This document shows positions 16,321 to 26,055 of a stretch of 38,386 nt of DNA, piece after piece. Source of the stretch: Draconibacterium orientale (GTDB taxonomy: Bacteria; Bacteroidota; Bacteroidia; Bacteroidales; Prolixibacteraceae); the NCBI GenBank assembly GCA_020726265.1, contig DYSZ01000018.1, positions 1-38,386 of the forward strand, in the 5' to 3' direction. The position numbers were made by a program, and so were the translations under genes. The notes beneath the pieces are model-generated. The model was not told the DNA's origin. It searched no databases and saw only the letters and a list, made by a program, of their open reading frames with translations. How positions within the stretch are numbered: the stretch's first letter is position 1; every line of letters begins with the position of its first letter.

Positions 16321-18477
16321 GGACCAACCTGTCTGCGGATTGTGGCAAAACATTTCGGGCGGCATTACAACCTTGAAACTTTGCGCAACCTCACCTGGAA
16401 AACCCGCGAAGGCGTTTCGCTGCTTACCATCAGCGATGCTGCCGAAAAAATCGGTTTTCGTACACAGGGAGTCCGCATCACCTCTGAAAATTTACACGAG
16501 ATTTCGCTCCCGGCAATCATCCACTGGAACCAGAACCACTTTGTTGTACTATATAAAATAAAAAATAAAGGTAAGGCCAGTGCTGTCTATTGTATTTCTG
16601 ATCCCGCACACGGACTTGTGGAATACAACCAGCAGGAGTTTCTGAAATGCTGGGCTTCAACAGCGCAGGAAGGAACACCTGCCGGAATTGCGTTGCTGCT
16701 CGAACCAACCGCCGATTTTTACAAAGAGGAAGGTGAGGAAGTAAACAAAACAGGTTTCCGCTACCTTTTATCGTACCTGAAACCCTACCGAAAGCTGATT
16801 ACACAACTTATACTTGGTTTTCTCACAGGAAGTTTACTCAGCCTTATTTTCCCATTTCTTACCCAGGCCATTGTCGATGTGGGGATTGCCACAAACAACC
16901 TGAATTTTATTGTACTTGTGCTGGTTGCCCAGCTTGTTTTGGCAGTCAGTCAGACAGCAGTGGGTTTTATCCGCAGCTGGATTATGCTGCATACAAGTAC
17001 GCGTGTGAGTATTTCGCTGATTTCTGATTTTCTGATAAAACTGATGAAGCTCCCCATCCGGTTTTTCGATACAAAAATGATTGGCGACCTGCGACAACGC
17101 ATCGACGATAACCAACGCATTCAGTCGTTCCTTACCGGAAATCTTATCAGCATGTCGTTCGGCATTTTCATATTTATTATTTACAGTTTTGTGATGGCCT
17201 ACTACGACTGGACCATTTTGCTTATTTTTTATGCTGGAAGCGCTTTGTACATCGGGTGGATTTTGCTTTTTCTGAAAAAACGAAAAGAACTCGATTATAA
17301 ACGATTCACGGTTTCGGCAGCCAACCAGAGTAATGTCTATCAGTTAATTACCGGGATGCAGGAAATCAAACTCAACAACTGCGAAAAACAAAAACGGTGG
17401 GAGTGGGAGCGCATTCAGGCCAAACTTTTTAAGGTAAGTGTAAAAGGACTGATGTTGCAGCAAAACCAAATGGCAGGTTCAACGCTTATTAACCAGGCGA
17501 AAAATATCCTTATTTCATTTATTGCAGCCAAATCAGTTGTCGAAGGCGACATGACTTTGGGTATGATGATGGCAGTACAATATATAATAGGTCAGTTAAA
17601 CAGTCCAATTAACGAATTTATTGGTTTTATTCAAGCCGGGCAGGATGCCAAAATCAGCCTCGAAAGATTGGGCGAAATTCATAACCGGGAGGAAGAAGAA
17701 CAGGCTGGTATGGCAACACTCGACGAACTTCCGGTGCGTAGAGATATTGCAGTCACCAATCTTACTTTTCAGTACGAAGGGCCAAAATCGCCGCGTGTGC
17801 TTAAAAATATAAGCCTTGTAATTCCTGAAAAGAAAATCACCGCCATTGTCGGTGCAAGCGGAAGTGGTAAAACCACGCTGATAAAACTGTTGCTTGGTTT
17901 TTATCCGCCAGCCGAGGGAAAAATTGAAATCGACGGCATCAATTTAAACCAGCTGAACATGGAGATGTGGCGGCAAAACTGTGGAACTGTAATGCAGGAC
18001 GGATTTATTTTTTCCGATACTATTGCCAATAACATTGCCATCGGCACCGATTTGCCCGACCGAGCCAAACTGGCAAAAGCTGTAAAAACTGCCAATATCG
18101 AAGAATACATTGAAAGTTTACCGTTGCGGTATAATACAAAAATTGGTCAGGAGGGAGCAGGACTCAGCCAGGGACAGAAGCAAAGAATACTGATTGCCCG
18201 CGCAATTTACAAGAATCCGGAGTTTTTGTTTTTCGATGAGGCTACCAACTCACTCGACGCCAACAACGAAAAAGTGATTCTTGAAAATCTGAACGAGTTT
18301 TTTGAAGGGAAAACTGTGGTAACGGTTGCCCACCGGCTGAGTACTGTAAAAAATGCCCACCAGATTGTGGTGTTGGACAAAGGCGAAGTAGTTGAAGTTG
18401 GTACTCATGAAGAATTGACTCGAAAAAAAGGAGCCTATTATCAATTGGTGAAAAACCAGTTGGAATTGGGGAATTAG
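16276..18477 (+). CDS. Peptidase C39-containing ABC exporter (bacteriocin/peptide processing type)
   Basis: A 733-residue protein that would cleave a leader peptide after a double-glycine site and export the product across the inner membrane. Residues 1-130 are the C39 peptidase with Gln9, Cys15 (D-C-G-P-T-C), His88 (W-N-Q-N-H-F-V-V) and Asp109 (S-D-P-A-H-G), all in place. Residues 155-450 are six-helix transmembrane segments. The nucleotide-binding domain has Walker A GASGSGKTT (about 526), signature LSQGQ (about 630), Walker B LFFDEAT (about 652) and the H-loop His in V-A-H-R-L-S. The HlyD-type adaptor follows. No precursor peptide gene or TolC homologue is seen nearby. The gene starts inside a direct repeat. 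Confidence 0.95.
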   Translation: MPKFPHYMQPDAMDCGPTCLRIVAKHFGRHYNLETLRNLTWKTREGVSLLTISDAAEKIGFRTQGVRITSENLHEISLPAIIHWNQNHFVVLYKIKNKGKASAVYCISDPAHGLVEYNQQEFLKCWASTAQEGTPAGIALLLEPTADFYKEEGEEVNKTGFRYLLSYLKPYRKLITQLILGFLTGSLLSLIFPFLTQAIVDVGIATNNLNFIVLVLVAQLVLAVSQTAVGFIRSWIMLHTSTRVSISLISDFLIKLMKLPIRFFDTKMIGDLRQRIDDNQRIQSFLTGNLISMSFGIFIFIIYSFVMAYYDWTILLIFYAGSALYIGWILLFLKKRKELDYKRFTVSAANQSNVYQLITGMQEIKLNNCEKQKRWEWERIQAKLFKVSVKGLMLQQNQMAGSTLINQAKNILISFIAAKSVVEGDMTLGMMMAVQYIIGQLNSPINEFIGFIQAGQDAKISLERLGEIHNREEEEQAGMATLDELPVRRDIAVTNLTFQYEGPKSPRVLKNISLVIPEKKITAIVGASGSGKTTLIKLLLGFYPPAEGKIEIDGINLNQLNMEMWRQNCGTVMQDGFIFSDTIANNIAIGTDLPDRAKLAKAVKTANIEEYIESLPLRYNTKIGQEGAGLSQGQKQRILIARAIYKNPEFLFFDEATNSLDANNEKVILENLNEFFEGKTVVTVAHRLSTVKNAHQIVVLDKGEVVEVGTHEELTRKKGAYYQLVKNQLELGN

Positions 18478-18483
18478 AGATAG

Positions 18484-18524
18484 ACCCCATCCCGGCCTTC
18501 CCCGAGAGGAGTAAGGGAAAGAAC
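18484..18524. repeat. G/C-rich imperfect palindromic repeat between exporter and adaptor genes
   Basis: This short stretch (begins ACCCCATCCCGGCC, then TTCCCC and GGAG/AAGGGAAAG) is unlike its AT-rich surroundings. It resembles dispersed intergenic repeats of Bacteroidota genomes. It shares the AAGGGAAAG end with the repeat at 18571-18612. Dispersal cannot be tested within this window. Confidence 0.5.
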
Positions 18525-18537
18525 TTGAAAGAGTAAA

Positions 18538-19908
18538 ATGAATTTTAAAAAAAAAGATATCGAGAATTCCAAAGTTTCCCCCTTGGGGGAAAAGCCCGAA
18601 GGGAAAGGGAGCCTGATAGAATTACGTTCCGATGAGGTTCAGGAAATCATGGGAACTCCACCGGCCTGGATTGTCCGTTGGGGGATTACTATTATATTAT
18701 TGGTAGTACTTGTTTTGCTTTCCGGAAGTTTTTTCTATAAATACCCCGACCTGATTGATGCCCGGGTTACTATTCTTTCCGAAAATCCACCGGTGCAGGT
18801 GGTTGCCCGCTCTGATGGAAAACTGGTGAATATTCTTATTGCCGACAAACAAAAGGTTTCGGCAAACCAATTGCTTGGGATTATTGAAAACCCGGCGAAT
18901 TTTGAAGATGTTTACCAATTGGCTGAAGAATTAGATTCAATAAAAGGTTATTTTGATGAGCCACAATTGTTTAATAATCTGGTATTTGACAAAGAATACA
19001 GCCTCGGACAAAATCATCCCTATTATACTTCGTGGGTTAGCCAGTTGTGCGATTACCAGACATTTGTACGGTTCAATACCATCAGCCAACGCATTCTTTC
19101 GCTCGAAAAACAGGTAGTTGATTACAGAAATTACATTGAAAAACTGCGACAGCAAATAGCTGTTTTAAATAAAGATTACATTCTAGCAACCAATCAGTTT
19201 AAACGCGACTCGACGCTTCATGTACGAAAAGTGATGTCGGATGTTGATTTTGAAAAATCGGAAGCTGCCATGCTTAAACAAAAATACAACTACGAAAATG
19301 CGATGACCAACTTGGCAAGTACGCAAATTACGGTTAATCAGTTGGTTCAGCAAATTCAGGAACAAAAAGTTATGAATGGCGAAACCGAGAATAGACTGTT
19401 AGCGGTTTTGAAGGAACGATACGATAATCTTGTGAGTCAGTTAAAAGCCTGGGAGCAATCTTTTGTGTTGAAAACTCCGGTTGAAGGAATGGTTACTTTC
19501 AATAATTTCTGGAGTGTTAACCAGTTTGTGGGCAATGGGAACGTGGTTTTCACAGTCGTTCCCTTCAGCGTGCAGAAAATAATCGGCAAAGCGATGGTTC
19601 CGCTGGCAGGGGCAGGTAAAGTAGAAGTGGGGCAGCGGGTTAATATTAAACTCGATAATTACCCGTACATGGAATTTGGCCTGTTGGAAGGTAAAATCAT
19701 CAACATTTCGATGGTGCCGGTTGCCACAGAAAAAGGCGGATATTATACTGCCGAAATTGAGTTAACACAAAAGCTTGTTACCAATTATAAAAATGAACTT
19801 CCTTTTAATCAGGAAATGCAGGGAGTTGCCGAAATAATAACCAAAGACCGCCGGTTAATTGAAAGACTGATTGATCCTGTCGTATCAATTTTCAGGGAAC
19901 GGTTCTGA
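18538..19908 (+). CDS. HlyD/membrane-fusion-type adaptor of the C39-ABC exporter
   Basis: A 456-residue periplasmic adaptor. A cytosolic N-terminus of about 43 residues is followed by one transmembrane helix (about 44-67, WIVRWGITIILLVVLVLLSG). Next come a biotinyl-lipoyl-like half (PPVQVVARSDGKLVNILIAD), a long coiled coil (about 170-295) and the second lipoyl/beta-barrel part (LKTPVEGMVTFNNF, VPLAGAGKVEVGQRVNI). It would link the exporter to an outer-membrane channel. Residues 11-26 (S-K-V-S-P-L-G-E-K-P-E-G-K-G-S-L) are encoded by a palindromic repeat that appears to be inserted in frame between I-E-N and I-E-L-R-S-D-E-V. It lies 60 nt after the exporter gene. Confidence 0.9.
   Translation: MNFKKKDIENSKVSPLGEKPEGKGSLIELRSDEVQEIMGTPPAWIVRWGITIILLVVLVLLSGSFFYKYPDLIDARVTILSENPPVQVVARSDGKLVNILIADKQKVSANQLLGIIENPANFEDVYQLAEELDSIKGYFDEPQLFNNLVFDKEYSLGQNHPYYTSWVSQLCDYQTFVRFNTISQRILSLEKQVVDYRNYIEKLRQQIAVLNKDYILATNQFKRDSTLHVRKVMSDVDFEKSEAAMLKQKYNYENAMTNLASTQITVNQLVQQIQEQKVMNGETENRLLAVLKERYDNLVSQLKAWEQSFVLKTPVEGMVTFNNFWSVNQFVGNGNVVFTVVPFSVQKIIGKAMVPLAGAGKVEVGQRVNIKLDNYPYMEFGLLEGKIINISMVPVATEKGGYYTAEIELTQKLVTNYKNELPFNQEMQGVAEIITKDRRLIERLIDPVVSIFRERF
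18571..18612. repeat. Palindromic repeat inside the adaptor coding sequence
   Basis: TTTCCCCC, a 2-nt centre and GGGGGAAA (18575-18592) form a perfect inverted repeat, followed by GCCCGAAGGGAAAGGGA. Composition and shape match the repeat 50-90 nt upstream. It is read through in frame as about 14 residues of the adaptor N-terminus. Confidence 0.65.
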
Positions 19909-19987
19909 TTTTGTTTAAATTCATTTTAAATCAATCGAAATCAACTCATTTCAATCTTAATTTTTTGAAAAAAAAGTAAGATACCTA

Positions 19988-20016
19988 TTGTATTTTCATT
20001 AGAATTTGTACTTTTG
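19988..20016 (+). promoter_or_regulatory. Upstream promoter (P1) of the ribosomal supercluster
   Basis: TTG (19988-19990), an 18-nt spacer and TACTTTTG (20009-20016) match the Bacteroidota promoter consensus. The transcript would begin near 20022 and carry a leader of about 115 nt with a hairpin. Confidence 0.75.
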
Positions 20017-20027
20017 CGCACCGTTTT

Positions 20028-20054
20028 TAGGGGGATGCTATGCTTTTCCCTCTA
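20028..20054 (+). promoter_or_regulatory. Leader hairpin between the two rpsL promoters
   Basis: TAGGGGGA (20028-20035) pairs with TCCCTCTA (20047-20054) in an 8-bp stem with one G-T pair and an 11-nt loop. No T-run follows, so it is not a classic terminator. It would be present only in transcripts from the upstream promoter; a regulatory role is inference. Confidence 0.4.
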
Positions 20055-20062
20055 AGAATGAG

Positions 20063-20091
20063 TTGTTTGTAAGGATTTTTGCATACTTTTG
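20063..20091 (+). promoter_or_regulatory. Downstream promoter (P2) of the ribosomal supercluster
   Basis: TTG (20063-20065), an 18-nt spacer and TACTTTTG (20084-20091) repeat the same architecture as P1, 75 nt further down. The transcript would begin near 20097, about 42 nt before rpsL. Confidence 0.75.
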
Positions 20092-20138
20092 CAGTCCGAT
20101 TTTGAAACGATTATTAACTATATAAAAAAGAGGTATTT

Positions 20139-20546
20139 ATGCCAACTATTCAACAATTAGTTAGGAAAGGAAGACAAAGTAAAGCCGAAAAGAGTAAATC
20201 TCCGGCTTTAGATTCATGCCCGCAACGTCGCGGAGTATGTGTTCGCGTTTACACTACAACTCCAAAGAAACCAAACTCGGCAATGCGTAAAGTTGCCAGG
20301 GTAAGGTTAACCAACGGAAAAGAGGTGAATGCCTACATTCCGGGAGAAGGCCACAACCTGCAGGAGCACTCAATCGTGCTGGTTCGCGGGGGCAGGGTAA
20401 AAGACCTTCCGGGGGTACGTTATCACCTTATTCGTGGTGCACTCGACACAGCCGGCGTTAGTGGCCGCTTGCAGCGTCGCTCGAAATACGGAGCTAAACG
20501 ACCAAAACCGGGTCAGGCAGCAGCAGCACCCGCTAAGAAGAAATAA
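20139..20546 (+). CDS. rpsL: 30S ribosomal protein S12
   Basis: The decoding-centre protein of the small subunit and first gene of the supercluster (135 aa). The conserved loop [12 protein letters not shown] (39-50) and [11 protein letters not shown] (86-96) are intact; Lys43/Lys44 and Lys88 are the wild-type residues at positions where substitutions give streptomycin resistance. The C-terminus carries a short Ala/Lys-rich tail beyond the usual 124 residues. Confidence 0.99.
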   Translation: MPTIQQLVRKGRQSKAEKSKSPALDSCPQRRGVCVRVYTTTPKKPNSAMRKVARVRLTNGKEVNAYIPGEGHNLQEHSIVLVRGGRVKDLPGVRYHLIRGALDTAGVSGRLQRRSKYGAKRPKPGQAAAAPAKKK

Positions 20547-20605
20547 TTAATTAAGTAAAACCTGTTATTTTCAGTGGTTTGGTTGAGTAAATCTGACTCT
20601 CTAAT

Positions 20606-20630
20606 GTCTTCCAGAGTTCAGGCTGAAGAC
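20606..20630 (+). promoter_or_regulatory. Stem-loop in the rpsL-rpsG spacer
   Basis: GTCTTC (20606-20611) pairs with GAAGAC (20625-20630) around a 13-nt loop, in a 127-nt spacer that is much longer than most other gaps in the cluster. In E. coli S7 represses its own operon by binding the S12-S7 spacer; a similar role here is only an inference from position. Confidence 0.35.
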
Positions 20631-20673
20631 CGCCGAAGGGCAACCAATTTGGATAACACTAAAAAAGTTTAAA

Positions 20674-21150
20674 ATGAGAAAGTCGAAACCAAAGAAAAGA
20701 CATCTGTTACCGGACCCAAAGTTCAACGATACATTGGTAACCCGGTTTGTCAACGATTTAATGGTGGATGGTAAAAAATCAACAGCTTACACTGTTTTTT
20801 ACGATTCATTGGAGATGGTGAGTAAAAAGGTGAAAGATACCGAAGTACAACCTCTTGATGTTTGGAAAAAAGCACTCGAAAACATTACCCCGAATGTGGA
20901 AGTAAAAAGCCGCAGGGTTGGTGGTGCTACATTCCAGGTGCCTATGGAAATCAGGCCCGAAAGAAAAGAATCAATCAGTATTAAAAACATGATTTTGTAC
21001 GCACGCAAACGTTCAGGCAAATCAATGGCCGATAAATTATCAGCCGAAATTGTAGCTGCCTATAACGAAGAAGGAGGCGCTTACAAAAAGAAAGAAGATA
21101 CACACAGGATGGCTGATGCAAACCGTGCGTTCGCTCATTTCAGATTTTAG
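20674..21150 (+). CDS. rpsG: 30S ribosomal protein S7
   Basis: A primary 16S rRNA-binding protein that nucleates the small-subunit head (158 aa, normal length). It has the basic N-terminus MRKSKPKKR, the [13 protein letters not shown] hairpin, and the end [12 protein letters not shown]. It lies between rpsL and fusA as in other bacterial str operons. Confidence 0.99.
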   Translation: MRKSKPKKRHLLPDPKFNDTLVTRFVNDLMVDGKKSTAYTVFYDSLEMVSKKVKDTEVQPLDVWKKALENITPNVEVKSRRVGGATFQVPMEIRPERKESISIKNMILYARKRSGKSMADKLSAEIVAAYNEEGGAYKKKEDTHRMADANRAFAHFRF

Positions 21151-21197
21151 TTTAGCAGGTTTATTGGTTTAAAATTGGATTAGAAAATATTATTGAA

Positions 21198-23309
21198 ATG
21201 GCTAAACAAGATTTGAATTATACCAGAAACATTGGTATCATGGCGCACATCGATGCAGGAAAGACCACTGTTTCAGAGCGTATATTGTATTACACAGGTT
21301 TAACGCACCGTATTGGCGAAGTTCATGACGGTGCTGCGACTATGGACTGGATGGAGCAGGAACAGGAACGTGGAATTACCATTACCTCGGCTGCAACCAC
21401 CACCTTCTGGAAATATAAAGATGTTGACCACAAAATCAACATTATTGATACACCCGGCCACGTTGACTTTACAGTTGAAGTGGAACGTTCACTCCGTATT
21501 TTGGACGGTAGTGTTGCGTTATTCTGCGCTGTTGGCGGGGTAGAGGCTCAGTCGGAAACCGTTTGGCGTCAGGCCGAGAAATACGGTGTTCCGCGTATTG
21601 CTTTTGTAAATAAAATGGACCGTTCAGGTGCTGACTTTTTTAAAGTTTACGGCGAAATCAAAGAAAAACTGGGTGCGAATCCGGTTCCGATTCAGATTCC
21701 GATTGGCGCTGAGGAAAAATTCGAAGGCGTTATCGACTTAATCGAGATGAAAGCTGTACGCTGGTACGAAGACGGCGAAAAAGGAACCAACTACCATTTG
21801 GAAGATATTCCTGCTGATTTGGTTGAACTGGCTGAAGAATGGAGAGGAAAACTGATGGAATCTGTTGCTGAAGTTGATGATGAACTTCTCGAACGTTATT
21901 TCGAAGACCCGGATTTAATCACCAAAGATGAAATGCTTGCCGTTATCCGCAAAGCAACCATTGCACGTGTTATCATCCCTATGATGTGTGGTTCGGCTTT
22001 CAAAAATAAAGGAGTTCAGCGTTTGCTCGATTCAGTTTGTGCATTCCTGCCCAACCCGCTTGATAAAGGCGAAGTTGTTGGTGTAAATCCATGGACTGAA
22101 AAAGAGGAAAAACGAAGTGCTGATTCAACTCAGCCACTGGCTGCGCTGGCATTTAAAATTGCTACCGACCCGTTTGTAGGTCGTTTGGCTTATATCAGGG
22201 TTTACTCTGGCAAACTCGAAGGTGGTTGCACCGTACTGAATACCCGTACCGGGAAAAAAGAAAGAATCTCGCGTCTGTACCAGATGCATTCGAATAAACA
22301 AAATCCGAAGGAAGAAATTGAAGCAGGTGATATTTGTGCAGCTGTTGGTTTTAAAGACATCCGCACAGGCGATACACTTTGCGATATTTCGCACCCGATT
22401 GTGCTCGAAAGTATGGATTTCCCGCAACCGGTAATTGGTATTGCCATCGAACCGAAATCTCAAAAAGATATCGACAAACTAGCACAGGGACTATCAAAAT
22501 TAGCTGAAGAAGACCCTACATTCCAGGTAAATACCGATCCTGATTCAGGTCAGACAGTTATCCGCGGAATGGGTGAACTTCACCTCGAAATTCTTGTTGA
22601 CCGTTTACGTCGCGAGTTTAAAGTTGAGTGTAACCAGGGAGCTCCTCAGGTGGCTTACAAAGAAGCAATCAGCAAAGTAGTTGAACTTCGCGAAGTATTT
22701 AAAAAACAATCTGGCGGTCGCGGTAAATTTGCCGACATCATTGTTAAAATTGAACCGGCCGACGAAGGTGTTACAGGATTGCAATTTATTGATGCTGTTA
22801 AGGGAGGGAGAATTCCAAAAGAATTTATACCACCGGTACAAAAAGGTTTTGAAAGCGCGTTGCTTAATGGTCCGCTTGCAGGATTCCCTGTTGACAGTTT
22901 AAAAGTTACACTGTTAGACGGTTCGTTCCATGCGGTTGACTCCGACCAGTTATCATTCGAAATTTGTGCACGCCAGGCATTCAGAAGCGCTGCTTCTAAA
23001 GCATCGCCAAAATTACTTGAGCCAATCATGAAACTCGAAATTGTAACGCCTGAAGAATATATGGGCGAAATTATTGGTGACCTTAACCGCCGTCGCGGTG
23101 AGGTTAGCGGTATGGAAACCAAAGGCGGTGCGAAAGTTATCGGTGCAAAAGTTCCGCTCTCAGAGCAATTTGGATATGTAACAGTATTGCGAACACTATC
23201 ATCGGGAAGGGCAACTTCTTCGATGGAATTCAGCCATTACCAGGAAGTGCCAAAATTATTGGCCGAAAAGGTATTGGAAGGTTTTAAAGGAAGAACTGAT
23301 TTATTATAA
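21198..23309 (+). CDS. fusA: Elongation factor G
   Basis: The ribosomal translocase GTPase, 703 aa, with all canonical G motifs: AHIDAGKT (16-23), R-G-I-T-I switch I, DTPGH switch II with the catalytic His, and NKMD. Domains II-V follow, with G-G-R-G-K-F and the C-terminal [11 protein letters not shown]. It serves as the canonical partner against which the degenerate paralogue at 9341-11497 can be compared. It follows rpsG by 47 nt. A tuf gene does not follow; rpsJ does, which joins the str and S10 operons. Confidence 0.99.
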   Translation: MAKQDLNYTRNIGIMAHIDAGKTTVSERILYYTGLTHRIGEVHDGAATMDWMEQEQERGITITSAATTTFWKYKDVDHKINIIDTPGHVDFTVEVERSLRILDGSVALFCAVGGVEAQSETVWRQAEKYGVPRIAFVNKMDRSGADFFKVYGEIKEKLGANPVPIQIPIGAEEKFEGVIDLIEMKAVRWYEDGEKGTNYHLEDIPADLVELAEEWRGKLMESVAEVDDELLERYFEDPDLITKDEMLAVIRKATIARVIIPMMCGSAFKNKGVQRLLDSVCAFLPNPLDKGEVVGVNPWTEKEEKRSADSTQPLAALAFKIATDPFVGRLAYIRVYSGKLEGGCTVLNTRTGKKERISRLYQMHSNKQNPKEEIEAGDICAAVGFKDIRTGDTLCDISHPIVLESMDFPQPVIGIAIEPKSQKDIDKLAQGLSKLAEEDPTFQVNTDPDSGQTVIRGMGELHLEILVDRLRREFKVECNQGAPQVAYKEAISKVVELREVFKKQSGGRGKFADIIVKIEPADEGVTGLQFIDAVKGGRIPKEFIPPVQKGFESALLNGPLAGFPVDSLKVTLLDGSFHAVDSDQLSFEICARQAFRSAASKASPKLLEPIMKLEIVTPEEYMGEIIGDLNRRRGEVSGMETKGGAKVIGAKVPLSEQFGYVTVLRTLSSGRATSSMEFSHYQEVPKLLAEKVLEGFKGRTDLL

Positions 23310-23332
23310 ATAATTTATAACAATTTCTCATC

Positions 23333-23638
23333 ATGAGTCAAAAGATCAGGATTAAGCTTAAATCGTACGACCATAATTTGGTTGACAAATCGGCTGAAAA
23401 GATCGTTAAAACGGTGAAAACCACTGGGGCTATTGTTAGCGGACCTATTCCGCTTCCAACACATCGCAGGGTATTTACTGTTTTGCGTTCAACCTTCGTA
23501 AATAAAAAATCGAGGGAGCAGTTTCAGTTGTCGTCATACAAACGATTGATCGACATTTACAGCTCAACCGCAAAAACAATCGACGCCTTAATGAAGCTGG
23601 AATTACCCAGTGGTGTTGAAGTAGAAATTAAAGTGTGA
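23333..23638 (+). CDS. rpsJ: 30S ribosomal protein S10
   Basis: A head protein of the small subunit (101 aa), also known as NusE in transcription antitermination. Recognised by [10 protein letters not shown], the G-P-I-P-L-P-T segment and the C-terminal [10 protein letters not shown]. It begins the S10 part of the cluster, 23 nt after fusA, with no separate promoter seen. Confidence 0.98.
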   Translation: MSQKIRIKLKSYDHNLVDKSAEKIVKTVKTTGAIVSGPIPLPTHRRVFTVLRSTFVNKKSREQFQLSSYKRLIDIYSSTAKTIDALMKLELPSGVEVEIKV

Positions 23639-23656
23639 TAATTTAAAGTAGTCAAA

Positions 23657-24286
23657 ATGGCTGGTATTATTGGAAAAAAAATCGGAATGACATCCGTATT
23701 CAGTGTTGAGGGGAAAAACATCCCATGCACTGTTATTGAAGCCGGTCCCTGTGTAATCACACAGGTTAAGACCGTGGAAACCGACGGCTATGATGCGCTG
23801 CAGCTTGCTTACGACGATAAAAAGGATAAGCATGCAACAAAAGCAGAGATTGGTCACTTCAAAAAAGCAGGAACCAATCCAAAACGCAAAGTCGTTGAGT
23901 TTAAAAACACCTACCAGGAAGAGTTCGTATTGGGACAGGAAATCGATGTTAACATTTTTCAGGAAAATGATTTTGTTGACGTTGACGGAGTTTCAAAAGG
24001 AAAGGGTTTCCAGGGAGTAGTGAAACGCCATAAATTCAGTGGTGTTAACGATGCAACTCACGGGCAGCACAACAGGCTGCGCGCACCGGGTTCGGTGGGT
24101 GCATCATCGTGGCCATCACGCGTATTTAAGGGAATGAGAATGGCAGGAAGAGATGGCGGAAAAACCGTTACTATTGAAAACCTGCTAATCGTAAAAATTA
24201 TTCCGGAACAAAATTTAATTGTGGTTAAGGGATCAGTACCTGGCGCCAAAGGTTCATATTTAATGCTGAGAAAACAATGGAATTAA
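23657..24286 (+). CDS. rplC: 50S ribosomal protein L3
   Basis: An early assembly protein of the large subunit that reaches the peptidyl-transferase centre (209 aa). It has [10 protein letters not shown] at the start and the central loop with [12 protein letters not shown] and the Q-methylation-type site region [11 protein letters not shown]. Its last codons overlap the start of rplD by 10 nt in another frame, which suggests translational coupling. Confidence 0.98.
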   Translation: MAGIIGKKIGMTSVFSVEGKNIPCTVIEAGPCVITQVKTVETDGYDALQLAYDDKKDKHATKAEIGHFKKAGTNPKRKVVEFKNTYQEEFVLGQEIDVNIFQENDFVDVDGVSKGKGFQGVVKRHKFSGVNDATHGQHNRLRAPGSVGASSWPSRVFKGMRMAGRDGGKTVTIENLLIVKIIPEQNLIVVKGSVPGAKGSYLMLRKQWN

Positions 24287-24906
24287 GCGTATTAAATAAA
24301 GAAGGAAAAGAAACCGGAAGAAAAGTTACGTTAGACGAACAAATTTTCGGTATCGAGCCAAGCGATCACGCTATTTACCTCGATGTAAAACAATACCTGG
24401 CTAACCAACGTCAGGGCACGCATAAATCGAAAGAACGCGCCGAAGTATCAGGAAGTACCCGTAAGATTAAAAAACAAAAAGGTACAGGTGGAGCACGCGC
24501 CGGCAGCATTAAATCGCCAACCATTCGTGGTGGAGGTCGTATCTTCGGTCCGCGTCCTCATACTTATGAGTTCAAACTAAACAAAAAAGTAAAACAACTT
24601 GCACGTATGTCAGCACTTTCATATAAGGCAGCTGAAAACAGCATTGTTGTTCTTGAGGATTTTAATATGGAAGCACCGAAAACAAAGGAAATGGTGGCAA
24701 TTCAAAGTAATCTGAAAATTGCTGATAAAAAGTCACTTTTCGTTTTACCAGCCGAAAATAATAGCATATATTTGTCCTCCAGAAATTTGAAGGATGTCTC
24801 GGTTGTAATTGCTTCAGAATTAAATACTTATCAGATTCTCAACGCAAAAACTGTTGTTATTCTGGAAGGTTCGGTTCAGAAAATTGAAGAAGCGTTTAAA
24901 CTTTAA
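24277..24906 (+). CDS. rplD: 50S ribosomal protein L4
   Basis: Large-subunit exit-tunnel protein (209 aa) with the tunnel loop [12 protein letters not shown] and [10 protein letters not shown]. In E. coli L4 represses the S10 operon through a leader; no equivalent leader precedes rpsJ here, since rpsJ follows fusA directly. It starts inside rplC. Confidence 0.98.
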   Translation: MELSVLNKEGKETGRKVTLDEQIFGIEPSDHAIYLDVKQYLANQRQGTHKSKERAEVSGSTRKIKKQKGTGGARAGSIKSPTIRGGGRIFGPRPHTYEFKLNKKVKQLARMSALSYKAAENSIVVLEDFNMEAPKTKEMVAIQSNLKIADKKSLFVLPAENNSIYLSSRNLKDVSVVIASELNTYQILNAKTVVILEGSVQKIEEAFKL

Positions 24907-24918
24907 GGCGATTATAAG

Positions 24919-25209
24919 ATGGATATTATCATTAAACCATTGGTTACCGAAAAAATGACCCAGCAAACCGAACGCTATCAGCGTTACGGTTTTATGGTTG
25001 ATCGCAGAGCAACAAAACCGCAAATTAAGGCAGCAGTTGAAAGCCTTTACAGCGTGAATGTTGAGTCTGTTAATACCCTGGTTCATGGTGGAAAAGTGAA
25101 GTCGAGATATACCAAGGGCGGTGTAATTACCGGAAAAACAAACTCGTATAAAAAAGCGATTGTTACCCTTGCCGACGGACAAAGTATTGACTTTTATAGT
25201 AATATTTAA
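24919..25209 (+). CDS. rplW: 50S ribosomal protein L23
   Basis: A tunnel-exit protein that forms the docking site for trigger factor and SRP (96 aa). Recognised by [11 protein letters not shown] and the Y[14 protein letters not shown] core. It lies between rplD and rplB with short gaps (12 and 6 nt). Confidence 0.97.
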   Translation: MDIIIKPLVTEKMTQQTERYQRYGFMVDRRATKPQIKAAVESLYSVNVESVNTLVHGGKVKSRYTKGGVITGKTNSYKKAIVTLADGQSIDFYSNI

Positions 25210-25215
25210 TATAAA

Positions 25216-26040
25216 ATGGCAGTAAGAAAATTAAAACCAGTAACTCCGGGTCAGAGGCACAAAATTATCGGTGCTTTTGATACCATTACTGCAACTACGC
25301 CTGAAAAATCATTGTTGGAGCCCGTGCGTAAAACTGGCGGACGAAACAACCAGGGTCGCATGACAATGAGGTATATAGGTGGGGGACACAAACGCAAATA
25401 CCGTATTATCGATTTTAAACGCGATAAAGACGGAGTTGCTGCTGTTGTCGATTCTATTCAGTACGACCCGAATCGTACCGCCCGTATTGCACTGTTGCAA
25501 TACGAAGACGGCGAAAAACGCTACATTGTTGCACCTAACGGGTTGCAAGTTGGTCAAACAATCAATAGCGGTTCGGGTATCGATCCTGAAGTTGGAAACA
25601 CGCTCCCTCTTGCCGAAATACCTCTCGGTACATTGGTTCACAACATTGAATTGCACCCCGGTCAAGGTGGTGTAATGGCTCGTAGTGCAGGTGCTTATGC
25701 ACAGCTGACCTCTCGTGACGGCAAATTCGCAATTTTGAAATTGCCTTCAGGCGAATCTCGTATGGTACTTACGTCCTGCAGGGCTACAGTAGGTACAGTT
25801 GGAAATACAGAACACAACCTCGAAAAATCGGGTAAAGCCGGTCGCTCAAGGTGGTTAGGAAGAAGGCCACGCGTACGTGGTGTTGTTATGAACCCGGTTG
25901 ATCACCCGATGGGTGGTGGTGAAGGAAGGGCCTCAGGAGGTCATCCGAGATCACGCAAAGGATTATTGGCCAAAGGTTATAAAACACGTACACCGAAAAA
26001 GGCTTCCAACAAGTATATTGTAGAACGTAGGAAAAAATAA
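25216..26040 (+). CDS. rplB: 50S ribosomal protein L2
   Basis: A primary 23S rRNA-binding protein needed for subunit joining and peptidyl transfer (274 aa, normal). It has [11 protein letters not shown] in the N-terminal region and the C-terminal loop [15 protein letters not shown] with the conserved histidine. Confidence 0.99.
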   Translation: MAVRKLKPVTPGQRHKIIGAFDTITATTPEKSLLEPVRKTGGRNNQGRMTMRYIGGGHKRKYRIIDFKRDKDGVAAVVDSIQYDPNRTARIALLQYEDGEKRYIVAPNGLQVGQTINSGSGIDPEVGNTLPLAEIPLGTLVHNIELHPGQGGVMARSAGAYAQLTSRDGKFAILKLPSGESRMVLTSCRATVGTVGNTEHNLEKSGKAGRSRWLGRRPRVRGVVMNPVDHPMGGGEGRASGGHPRSRKGLLAKGYKTRTPKKASNKYIVERRKK

Positions 26041-26055
26041 AAAGAGGAATAAATT

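Noticed and set aside
18478-18537. Possible precursor peptide gene between exporter and adaptor
   Set aside because: The 60-nt gap is filled by a G/C-rich repeat and holds no start codon with a leader-like frame.
18545-18556. Run of A near the adaptor start as a frameshift site
   Set aside because: The frame before and after the run is continuous and gives a sensible protein, so no programmed or mutational shift is needed.
22655-23122. Open frame of 155 codons on the minus strand inside fusA
   Set aside because: It lies wholly opposite a conserved gene, and its composition (Ser/Pro/Leu-rich) is that of an antisense shadow. No domain was recognised.
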